Source: Punica granatum
Taxonomy: Eukaryota > Streptophyta > Magnoliopsida > Myrtales > Lythraceae
Assembly (NCBI RefSeq): GCF_007655135.1
Contig: NC_045128.1
Span: forward strand, 33,078,811 to 33,142,810
Reading direction: 5' to 3'
DNA: 64,000 nucleotides
Shown: positions 21,935 through 32,369 of the stretch, one piece after another
Position numbering within the stretch: position 1 is the stretch's first letter
Layout: each line of letters opens with the position of its first letter
The notes under the pieces: generated by a model
Told to the model about the DNA's origin: nothing
What the model saw: only the letters and a program-made list of their open reading frames with translations
The model's database searches: none
Program-made: the position numbers and the translations under genes

Positions 21935-24849
21935 ATGGCCTTGCCGTTCCTCAGCTCTTCTTATACCTGCGGATTCTCAAGTTACTGTAACAATCGCAAT
22001 TGCATTGATCCGCAGAAGTCAGAAGGAAACAGGAGAAGAGCCACAGAAGTCAGAATGAAACAGGGGAAGAGAATTATGGCGTCATCGATTGCTAGAGAGC
22101 TCTTGCAGAAGTGGGGGAAAGGCCACGCCATTTGTCCGTTTAGTGCCCTGAAGATGTCGAGAAAGATCTTCTTTGGGGATGACCCCCTGGGCAAGGTCGT
22201 GGTGCTGTTCATGGTGCAGATGATAGTGATGAGCTTGGCCTCCAAATTAGTTTACTTCCTTCTCCGGCCTCTCAAGCAGCCCAAGTTTGTATGGAACGTT
22301 CTGGTACCTTATATGCGATCCGAAAGTTTTCTTGTTTGGAATTGACCCGAATTGGCAGAAATCTTGAGCCATCTTGAACTTATTTTGTGTTCTGTTTCCA
22401 GGCGGGGATTCTGATAAGTCCTTACATCACAGGCCGCAAGTATCTCCTCCAGAAAAAAGCCCTTCCCGGGACATGAGATCATAGTGCCCAAGGTGTGGGC
22501 TTATTTCGGGATGACCTTCTTCCTCTTCCTCGTCTCGTTCAAAATGGACTTGACTGTCATCCGGAAGAACATGAAGAAGGTGACCATCATTGGGCATATC
22601 GGGGTCCCTCATAATTGTGCTCGGCATTATGCTGGCCCTGCCGCTCTCGGGCATTACGAGGGGCTTTTCTCAGGGCCTGATGACAGTCTTCCTGTCATTG
22701 ACCCGATTCCCTAACGTGACCTACGAGCTCAACATCCTGGCATCAGATCTGGGCCAGCTTGCCATGTCGTCCTCAATACCGAGCGAGTTCTTCTCATGGC
22801 TGTGGGTCGTGATCAGGATATCATACAGGCAGACCATGAGCATACACTTCACCGGGGCCATACTTTCTACTGTATTCTTTATCTTGTTCATTCTCTTTGC
22901 GGTGCGACCCTTGATACAAATGCTGGCCAATAAAGCGCCAGAGGGGAAGCCTGTTAAGGAGGTCTTTGTCGTGATGATCCTGGTTGGGGCCTTAATTGGG
23001 GCCCTGCTTTCTGACTTCATCGGTGCGCTTCAGATAGGCGTCCTCTTTATGGGTCTGATAATTCCCACCGGTACTCCTCTAGGAACCACTTTGATCGAGA
23101 AGGCCGAGTTCATCGTCATGGAGGTCATTTTCCCTATGTTCTATGTCGCTATAGGGTAAGACTATAAATCTTACGGACAAGGGCAGCAATTTAATCGATA
23201 ACTTATTTATCTGCTCCTCAACAAGTTCTTCTGCCATTTCTAAGATGAAGGCTGACATGCGTGATTGTCCGAACTCGATTTTTGACTTGACAGGGCCAAA
23301 GTGGATTTAACCATGATAGATTTCAAGACTCGCGAAGAAATATTGCTAGCGGTTTTTGCCGGTTTCATAGCAAAGTTCGCAGCAGGTATGGGGGCTGCAT
23401 TGTTTTGCAAGCTCAAGTTACAGCATGCTATGCTGCTCGGCCTAATGTTAAATGTTCGATATATAAATGTAAATGGCTGAGAGTAAAAGTGAGTTCACCT
23501 AATTTATGTTTAAATGCCTTTTCTGTTTTGTTCACAATTGAATTTTAACGTATTAACAAACATTGCAATTGATTGATGCTGGAAATTAACGAGAGACACT
23601 TCACATAATTGGTGTTATCTGAGATGCTAATAACAGCAATACTCGCGCCTCTGATAGACTACTTGTATGTGTCATACGTGAGAAAAAATGCCGCCTCCAT
23701 TAAGACGAACATAAGGGGGCTTCATGGAACGCCAAGCAACGGCGAGAAAAGTCCTATGCTGCGTCCACAAAGTGGAGAACATCCCAGGCATCGTCATGCT
23801 CCTCGAGGCCATGAACCCCACCAAGACAGCCCCACTGTCTGCACACATCGTCCACCTCCGAGATCTCGTCGGGTGAGCTACCCCAATGCTGGTCCCTTAC
23901 GGGAACCAGCTCTAAAGGGTGAAATCCAAACGGTCTTTCCACATCATGCAGGCATTCGGCAATTACCTCAATAACTCGAACGGCCCAATAAAAATGACTG
24001 CCTACAGCGTGATTGCACCCTTCAAGGAATAATAATTTGAAGAATCACTCAGATAACTGATTTGAGATGTTGAAACTGTTGGATGAATGGGCGGTAATGT
24101 ATTGTAATGTTGGAACAGGAACATGCACGAGTACATCTATAGGCTCGCCCAGGACGAGCTCATCCCTCTAATCATCCTTCCGTTCCATCAGATGATGACA
24201 GAGATCGACCATGCAGAAGCCACCTCGTTGCGAAACCTTAACATTACAGTCCAGGCGCACGCCCCCTGGACGGTCAGGATACTGGTGGACAAGACCGTCC
24301 ACAACAGCATGAGCCGTACAACGTTCAAGTACAATTGGGTGATCTTTATCTCTGTGGCCGATGACCGGGAGGCCCTGTCCCTGGCCATTCACATGTCAGG
24401 CCACCTGACAGTCTCTACCACTGTGTTCCGGCTCATCATAGAAAGTCAAGACACGAACAGCATCAGCTTGTTAGAAAGGAAACTCGACCTCCAAGTGATT
24501 GAGGAGTTTAATGTCAAGACCATTAAGAACGAGCGCGCCACATACCTAGAACTAGTAGTACAGGATACCGAGCAGGGATTCACTAAGATACAGTCTCTAA
24601 GGTGTAAACATGATCTCTTAATCGCAGGGGGCCAGAGACGGGGTGAAATCAGTGTTTGACAAGCAAATGCTCAACTGGAGCAAGAATCCATACCTTGGGG
24701 TCATCGGCGGTTATGTCTTGTCAGCCGACTTCTGTAATGGAGAGACTTCGGTGTTAGTGATGCAACACTATATTGATATTAAAGGGTCAGGTCGTTATAA
24801 CTGCTGTGACTCTGAAGGAAAATCTCTCCTTCGGAGATCAGTTTGTTGA
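21935..24849 (+). pseudogene. CHX-type exchanger pseudogene, tandem copy 3
   Basis: The fragments follow the CHX order: N-terminus with LRPLKQPKF (exon 1 ends at 22303, donor GTACCT), exon 2 from 22402 with AGILISPYITGRKYLL, membrane domain to about 23156, tail to 24849. Lesions: a frameshift near 22450-22470; another near 22600; NVR then stop codons about 23460-23490 where the NVKGPID-type motif should be; a shift near 23620 and another near 23750; a stop at 23875 and one at about 23912; an extra segment of about 100 bp at about 24020-24118 splitting the tail; and a frameshift near 24645. A GTAAGA...TTGACAG intron-like segment (about 23157-23293) is absent from copies 1 and 2. The core pair is Ser-Glu. 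It cannot make a full exchanger. Confidence 0.85.
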
Positions 24850-25964
24850 TGACAGAAATTTAATCATGTCGATTTGGATTCATCCTGTATAGCCCAAAAA
24901 TTCCTAACCTGTAGTCTGAAATGCTAACATTACTTCGAACTTTTTATGCCACATGATTATATTACCCGGTAAACTGATATACAGAAGGCCTAGTCACACC
25001 CTTATCGACATATATAAGAACGTGTCCTTAGATGAAGATGATTCATTATAATTATTAGTACTAAACAAATAAGATTGGTCAAGGTTTTTGGTTCGGTTCT
25101 TAAGAATGTCCCCGAGAATCATAATACAAATAAAGACTAATTTCTATTTTTAGTTCAATCACGGCAATGCATACAAATCCTAGTTGAAGTTGATGGGATC
25201 ATATTGACAATATGCACATAAGTTTCGTTTTCTTTGCTTTTGGAAGAACTTGGTGGTGCTTTGTTTTATCTACTGTGTTAAAGTGTGTAGGTTTCTCTGT
25301 TCTCCATTTTCCATGCTTAGGGTCATCTGAACGAGGAAACTTGGTCCCTCTTACAGAAAGAGAGTTCTACAATCGAGTTGCCAAGAAAATTCAAAACACA
25401 CTCAACACTAAAATTAGGATCGATGTTGCATGTTTCTGCAGCAATTGTTCGGATTTTATAAGTCATTTATCCAATAAGTCAAAGATTGTTGGCCAAAAAC
25501 AGAAGTTAACCAAGTGGAAGATTACATAATCTACATCTAGTACTATCTATAATTTCTTGAAGAAGTCGCTTTCTCCCTTTTAGTTCACAGATTATGCCCG
25601 TACTTGTGATCAGCGGTATTTAGCGATAAGAACAGGGGAATCATATGAGAATTAAGAGATCTACTTTATCTTATAGAATCAAATGATGATGGAAAGAATA
25701 CATCCGAGATTACGAATCCAAGGACTACCCCTTGTACGAATTCGATCTGATGATGAGTACAGTCTTTTTTTCATCTATAGGACCATTATGTACTCGAATG
25801 AAGGGAAAAAAATGAAAGAGGACGCGAACTATTATCCCTGAATTCGGGGAAAATTATAATGGCACGAATCAAACTCTGAGAAAACAAAATATGGGCCCAC
25901 ATTACAGGCCTTATGAATTTCGACTACGGGGCGGTGTGACGGTGCTATTATTGTGCTCGCCGTT
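24850..25964. other. Intergenic between CHX pseudogene and laccase
   Basis: No supported gene. A 105-codon frame at 25212-25529 has no recognisable domain and does not resemble neighbouring genes. The right end should include the laccase 3'UTR. Confidence 0.4.
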
Positions 25965-28868
25965 CTAGCACAGAGGATAATCTGCAGGAGGAGGCAAAAT
26001 TGACTGTAACTCCCCGACTCCGTCTTCTACCAGGAAAACCATTGCCAGTCCCCAAGCGATGTGAACGTCCAAGTGACAGTGCATAAGCCAAGCACCTGTT
26101 CATTCAGGTTGGAAAGGCGTCAGTTTTTGTGCGAGGAATCAAATCAATTTCGTGCAGGAAAAAGAAAAAGTAGTTCTTATATGTTACCTGGGTTATCGGC
26201 CACGAATCTAATGACTGCCCAGCCATTGACAGGAACTCCCACGGTGTTCCTCATGGGCGGGTTGATCAGGTTAAATTTGGCAGAATCTGTCTTGGGGTTG
26301 AAGTTCCCAAATCCTTCAGCAATTATATGGAAGTCGTAACCATGGATATGGATTGGGTGATTTTCAGCGGTCTGAATGCTCGTCCCCTGCAACACGAGTT
26401 GCACTCTAGAACCGTACTTCAGCTTGTACACCTTGGTTCCAGGAATGGGTTGCCACAGTGAACGACTCACGTTGCCGGTATAGTCGAACTGCACTGGTGG
26501 GTTTGCTGGAAAATCGGTCGTGTACAAGCTGGGGATGCCTTGCTTGTAAGCCTGGAGGATAGAGTAGTTTGACGGGAGCACAAACGACATATTGTTCATG
26601 CTTGCGGTGAAGCGTGTGCCATTGGGGCCTTGGCATCGCCTAGCACGGAAGTTACGGGGGCAATTGTTGAGTCCTAAGCCAACAGTGAAAAAGAGGCTCT
26701 CGTCGATCTCAGTTGGGACAGCAACCTTCTGGGGGCTTCGGAAGCTCTGGGTGAAGGCTGTGGCAGTGGCGGTATCGTTAAAAGCCGGAAGGGATGGCAT
26801 TACGGGCCTGGCCGAGATTCCCTTTGCCGGGCAGGGGGCAGACTTGTACTCTAGAATGGCGGTGGTCGTGGTATTGTCAAAAGGCGCACCCTGAGCGCTC
26901 TGGTAGGCTCGGGCTGCCATGTAGTAACGGGCCGGGGGCTGGTTCCCACTGATCAGGACATCCGTGGTCTGTCCAGGACCCAACATGATCACCGAGGTTG
27001 TGAAGGGCTTCAAGTACGAGGCATCAGCCCCAACAACCGTGAATCTGTGGTTGGCGATCGAGAAGAAGAGCTCCTGGTTGAGGGCAGCGTTGATGACCCG
27101 GACGAGGTTCGTCTCACCAGAATCAATCGGAATAATGACAGTGTCTGAAACCATAATATTCAAAATTGAATTAACTTCATTAATCAATTAACATCAGAAG
27201 GTTTGTTCGTGTCTCAATTTTTTTGTCTAAATTCATTGGACATTCTTTATTTGTTGTCGGGTCAACATCAAAATGAATGTTTTCTCTGCTCTATCCATTG
27301 GACCCAACATTTACCGATTAAAGACCATTGATTAGCTCTGTAAATTAAGAATCATTTGCTATAAGCATGCATGAAACCCACAGAATCTTCATAATTGAAT
27401 TCTGCAGATAATCTATTGCCATCACCTTTTGGTCCCTGCCTGTGGGAAACTAATCAATTAGTTGAGAGAATAATTAATATATTCAAACTTTCATTGGGAG
27501 ACAGATAATATAAATGATGAGATTGATACGCGGTTGTCTCTCTTCCTTTTTTTTTGGGCAGGGGATATAAGTACCTTTGCTAGAGCAATTGTACAGATCA
27601 CCCGGTTGGCCGTTGATGGTGTATGCATCGGAGACATTGGGAGCACCTCCAGTCCTCGTCGCTTCCCTCACCACATCGATCGGGTTTGCGTCCCACCATT
27701 CCCCTAACAATCACCAACAAGCACCATTTACTCGTAGAAGACACGAGACAAATATTAATTCATAAATTTCAGTCAATCATGGTGGTGGACCGAGTGAAAA
27801 AGGACACGAATAATGCCTGTGTCATGTTATTGAACCTTACCACTCAAATTGCCAAACCACATGGAGACATTATCAGACTTAACCCCACATGTTTCTTTCT
27901 TTTTTTTTTCCCCCTATATATTTTGCGAGTCGTAATAGCTAGGCAAGAGTTGACAATCAATCATTACCAAGAAGAATGGGAGTTTCACGCTTTGGCTTAG
28001 CGAAAGGATAGGAAGATCCTTCTTTTGGGTGGATGATAAGAGCACCATACACAGTTGCTCTGAGCCATGAGCTGTGAGCATGCCACCATAGAGTGCCTTC
28101 TTGTCCGTCGATGGTGAACCGGTATGTGTAACTCCCTCCCGGTCTTATTGGGCACTGGGTTACAAACTCCGGCCCATCTGCCCATCCTGTTCGCATCTGC
28201 CTGACCCCGTGCCTGCATATAGTAGGGTGATCATATATATGCATATGAATGACAAAAGACAAGCACTTAACACACGCAGTATATATGTATGTTTTATTAC
28301 GAACAAAGTGAAAAAGGGGCCATATGATGTGTGGAAGTGAATATAAGTGTATATGTGTGTCCTTTTTATGTGAATGCATGCATGCTGTCACGCATTTTGT
28401 TATGGAATATTCATTCCATATATGGAATGAATTATTCCGCAGTACATTTTGATCATATGATATGCAAATTAAATCATGCAACCCCATATAATATAACGAG
28501 AATAATGCTATATACCAGTGGATAGTGACGTTGTAGCGAGCACGATTCACAACATTGACCACAAGGGAGTCTCCATTGTTGATTTCGAGGGTTGGGCCTG
28601 GGTATTGTCCGTTAACCGTGATGGTATTGTGGGTCTTGCATAGCCTCTTCACTTTAGTCGCTTGTACCTGGCCCAGTCACAATTAATGCATCAATACAAA
28701 CCATGTGCAGCCGAATGCTTATGATCAGCAACGAGCAGCGACCGACGAGGAGTAAAGAAAGCATACAACAAAGTCGTGGTAATGAGTCTTGGCATTGGCC
28801 GAGTAGAGCGTGGTCGAGAAGAGCAGAAGAAGGCCGAGGAGGAGAGACAGATGGATGCAACTCATCAT
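25965..28868 (-). CDS. Laccase (multicopper oxidase), six exons
   Basis: Secreted blue copper oxidase that oxidises monolignols and other phenolics in the wall while reducing O2 to water. Exons on the minus strand are 28868-28767, 28667-28516, 28212-27968, 27703-27575, 27144-26188 and 26095-25965, all GT-AG. Internal exon sizes 152, 245 and 129 bp are the conserved plant laccase pattern. The product is 571 residues with a signal peptide of about 26 residues ending ANA. Copper ligands are intact: HWHG 84-87, HAHS 129-132, HPIHIHG 472-478, HCHLDVH 534-540. The axial position is Leu545, typical of higher-potential laccases. Several N-glycosylation sequons are present (for example NVT, NTT, NGT, NMS, NYS, NVS). 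The ATG pair at 28868/28865 follows the TATA box by about 100 bp. The ending PPPADYPLC is laccase-like; subclass is not resolved. Confidence 0.95.
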
Positions 28869-28964
28869 CTTCTTCACGGTTTGTGTTAGCAAAAAGTCTC
28901 TTAGTATCCTGATCAAAAGGTGGCAGAGAGTGCAAGTTGATCGTTTAGAGGATGGAGGGAGGAT

Positions 28965-28973
28965 CTTTTATAG
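28965..28973 (-). promoter_or_regulatory. Laccase TATA box
   Basis: CTATAAAAG on the minus strand lies about 100 bp upstream of the laccase start codon. This predicts transcription starting roughly 30 bp downstream and a 5'UTR of about 70 nt. Confidence 0.65.
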
Positions 28974-28983
28974 GACAAGGAGA

Positions 28984-28984
<1 letters not shown>

Positions 28985-29022
<38 letters not shown>

Positions 29023-29042
29023 AGGGGGAGAGAGAGAGAGAG
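28985..29042. repeat. (GA)n microsatellite upstream of laccase
   Basis: GA repeats with interruptions (GGGAGGGAGGGG in the middle) span nearly 60 bp just upstream of the TATA box. On the gene strand this is a CT-rich tract. GA/CT tracts in plant promoters can bind GAGA-type (BBR/BPC) proteins; a role here is inference. Confidence 0.85.
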
Positions 29043-30617
29043 TTGGTTTGGGGGTTGGCAGATTAGGTTTTGATTAAGGAGATGGAGAGACTTAGTTCAA
29101 CCCTATGGCAGTCGTTGCACCCACTAGCCCATCAAAAGACAGTAACTTCACAAAAAATGCCTTGCTTGACAAGCATTTTTTCATTTCGTCTTCTTCTTCT
29201 CCTTCTTCTTTCCCTCTTATATTACTCATTATTTTTTATTTACCCAAAATAAAAATAAAAATAAAAATTGGTGGAGTGACGATAGAATTTTCAAAAATCG
29301 AATCGTATCATTGTTTTTTGTGTGGGTTTTCTTGTACGATAATAAATCATCAACGTTATTGATCTTCAGTTGTTCCAGTAGTATCTTTTGTCACTTAATT
29401 GAAGATGGAACTAATTTCAGCATGAGCAAATAATCTTAGGTGTGTAAGGCATAAATATACCATACGCAAAGCTAAAAAAGTCAATAGAGAAAGTATACGA
29501 TGATGATTCAGTCCAAAAGACCCAAAATAGAGACGAAAGTATAAATAGTCAAACCCATTCTCTTCTCTTCTCTTCTAAATAAAGAAATCAATGCAATCAC
29601 TCACTCTACGGATCTAATTGTATGTTGTGAAACGAAATTCGGTTCACGTAACTCAAGTGTCTCATATGAAAAGCGAACCCTTGTGAGCGAGTTGGAGTAA
29701 GTAGAAAACTCGTCGTGTAAAAGTGATTAGATGAAAGGTCAATGCGTGTACATAAACATTAAAACTGTAACTTTTGAGGCAATCAAAATCAGTTCTAAAA
29801 TGTAAATGTCATTGATTGCTTACGTGTTCTTTCAAGTGTTTATTTACTTAACCCTTAGCATCTCTCGTCTCTTTCAATTAGTTATCATCAAGTGGGAGAG
29901 GGATCGTTGAGAAAAGTTTCTTTGATATATATTCTCGCGATATCTATTGGCTGTCGAAATCATTTTAATGTTCAAATTGCATGCTAAATTTAATAATGTA
30001 GGTAACACATTTTTTAAGTCAAAACTACATTGGAAATCTTAATACTATGTAAAAAGTTCAATCCTAAATGTATCAATTGGCTCGAGTAAATCTAAATGAG
30101 ACAATTATGGCCCATTTTGTAACCGGCCATTATGATTTTGTTCACGTGATATTTTTTTTCCTATAACCTTTATAAAATAACAAATATAAAATTTTATAAT
30201 AAAAAAGGAAAATCCAATCCTTGACAAGCTAGGTAGTTGCTCCCGGGGGCCTCGCTGGCGACCCCCACCCCCTCAAGATGAGGTCGTCAACATCCATAAC
30301 GGCCGGCGAGAGGGGAAAGAGGGGACCAAATCGAGGTAGGGGACCTCCTCTCGGCCACTCGTCTCTTGACAACTTCGCCGAGTGAGAGAGGTAGCCAGTA
30401 TGGGTCCTCTACCCCAATCTAATTCCTTCTATCTCACCTTGTTCGAAACATAGGGGGAACTAGATCGGGGTGGGGGGCCCTTATGGCCACCCTTTCTCAC
30501 AATGAGGTCACCGTTCGTCGATCACTTGGCAACCTCATCTCTAGAAATGGGGGTCGTCGGCAAGGCCCCCACCTCGACAATTATGCAGCTCGCATTGGGC
30601 TGGGTTTTTATTTTAAA
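29043..30617. other. Intergenic; includes a GC-rich repeat-like patch
   Basis: No gene recognised. 30225-30600 is a GC-rich island with recurring GGCGACC, GAGGTCG and CCTCGGC-type words. Its style is shared with 50350-50770 and suggests a common transposon family, but no ends can be defined. Confidence 0.4.
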
Positions 30618-32067
30618 AAATATATATTATATTTTGAAAGCCACATAGTAAAAAAAAAAAAAAGAAGCCACGTCAATAGGACCATAATGGTCGGCCATGG
30701 AAGAGACCATAAGTGTCTCACTTAAAACATGTTTAGAACTACTTTCGCCAAATCGATACATTTAAAACTAAAATTAGGTTCAAACCCACGTGTTGCGCGA
30801 TTGTGTAAAAAATTTAATAAAATTGAGCTTATTCAAATTTTATGGAGAAATATTTTAATTTATTTAGATCTTTTCTTCATATTTTTTATAATATTTAAAT
30901 TTTATGGAAAAATGTTTTAATTTATTCAACTTTTTAAAAAAATTTAATTTTTCAAGAAATGTTTAGTATATATTCAAAAATAGAGAAGTTTTTGTTATTT
31001 TTTAATATAATAATTATGGTCGAGTAGTTGAAAAGTCACTCAATCATGAGCCGAGATATTAGAAAAATGCTATGTTCCTTCTCCACGAGGGTTTGAGGTA
31101 ACCAGACCTTGGGTGTTGTGGGATAAAGCACAACAAACCCAGAACATTGTGGGGAGAAGGACGCTCGGCCAAACAATTAGGAAACCTTAGCTTGGGTGTT
31201 GTTTGGTTTTTTTTTTGGGGAGGATATTATATTTTAAAAGCCACGTAGTAAAAAAAAAAGCAACGTTAATAGGACCATAATGGTCGGCCATGGAAGAGAC
31301 CATAAGTGTCTCACTTAAAATATGTTTATGACTACTTTAGTCAAATCGATACATTTAAAACTAAAATTAGGTTCAAACCTGCGCATTGCCTAATTGTGTA
31401 AAAAAATTAATAAATTGAGCTTATTCAACTTTCATGGAGAAATATTTTAATTTATTTATATCTTTTCTTCATATTTTTTTAATAATATTTAAATTTTATG
31501 GAAAATGTTTTAATTTATTCAACTTTTTGAAAGTTTTTAAAAATTTTCAAGAAATATATTGCTTCGTTTGGATTCAAAGTGAGATTTTAAAATTTTACTT
31601 TAACTTAATTCTACTCACAATGAAACAAAATAACTCATCCAAAGTCAAATGGTAGGCTCCATTTATACTACTCTTTTTCAAAATCAAAATCACATAACTC
31701 ATACAAAGTCAAAAGGTGAGTCTCATACATAATCATTTATACCACTCTTTTTTAAAATCAAAATCTAATTTTAAAATGTTACTTACAAACTAAACACACC
31801 ACGTATCTATTCAAAAACCGAGAAGTTTGTTTTATTTTTAATATAATAATTAATTATAATAATTACGGTCAAGTAGTTGAAAAGTCACTCAATCATGAGC
31901 CGAGGATATTAGAAAAATGCTATGTTCATTCTCCATTTTCCTTCCTCTCCGAATTCACGAGGGGCGGAGCTAACTAGACCTTGGGTGTTGTGAAATGAAG
32001 CACAGCAAACCCTGGTCGCTGTGGACGCTCGGCCAAAAAATTAGGAAACCTTAGCTTGGGTGTTGTT
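30618..32067. repeat. Direct segmental duplication (two copies, about 0.6 and 0.85 kb)
   Basis: Copy A (about 30618-31205) and copy B (about 31219-32067) share, in order, a GACCATAATGGTCGGCCATG block, an AAATCGATACATTTAAAACT block, an AATCATGAGCCGAGATATTAG-like block, and AGACCTTGGGTGTTGTG ending TTAGCTTGGGTGTTG. Copy B is longer mainly because it contains a MITE at about 31560-31806. Copy A preserves the empty site. Confidence 0.85.
31560..31806. mobile_element. MITE inserted in duplication copy B
   Basis: Present in copy B but missing at the corresponding point of copy A (near 30960-30975). Begins TTCGTTTGGATTC and ends with AAACTAAACACACCACG, an imperfect inverted terminus. The interior carries ACAAAATAACTCATCCAAAG and ACATAACTCATACAAAGTCA, which also occur in the element at 50945-51177, so they are one family. 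Confidence 0.7.
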
Positions 32068-32086
32068 GGAGCAAAAGGGGGAAATT

Positions 32087-32350
32087 AAGTGGCGGGAATA
32101 CATTGTACCGAGGAGGGAAATTCATTAGCAGAGATGGATCGATGCCATATTCCGAGCATGCGAAGATATAAATAATCATGAGTTGAGGATTTGTAAATGC
32201 TGGCGGGAATATAATGTACTTGAAAGGGAAATTAATTGGTGGAAATGGATCGATACAATGTTCCAAGCATGCGAAGAGAAAAATAACCAAGAGCTGAGAG
32301 TTTGCAAACCGAGGCGTCTCGGAAGTACTTTTCAGCTTTTATATACAATA
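32087..32350 (+). pseudogene. Coding-like tandem 37-codon repeat, function unknown
   Basis: Read in one plus frame, two consecutive 111-bp units (32090-32200, 32201-32311) translate to related peptides. Unit 1 has WREYIV, RWIDAIFRACED, NNHELRIC; unit 2 has WREYNV, WKWIDTMFQACEE, NNQELRVC. Many differences are synonymous or conservative, suggesting past selection on protein. Unit 1 has an in-frame TAG where unit 2 has TGG, so the frame is now broken. I do not recognise the family, and no extension upstream or downstream is evident. Confidence 0.4.
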
Positions 32351-32369
32351 GATTTAATTTTTCGTTAAG

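Noticed and set aside
25212..25529. 105-codon open frame right of the CHX pseudogene
   Set aside because: No motif, no homologous copy in the window, low-complexity hydrophobic start; most likely chance.
27957..28652. 231-codon minus frame in the laccase gene taken as one exon
   Set aside because: The middle is an intron that happens to stay open; conserved exon sizes of 152 and 245 bp and the HWHG join show it is two exons.
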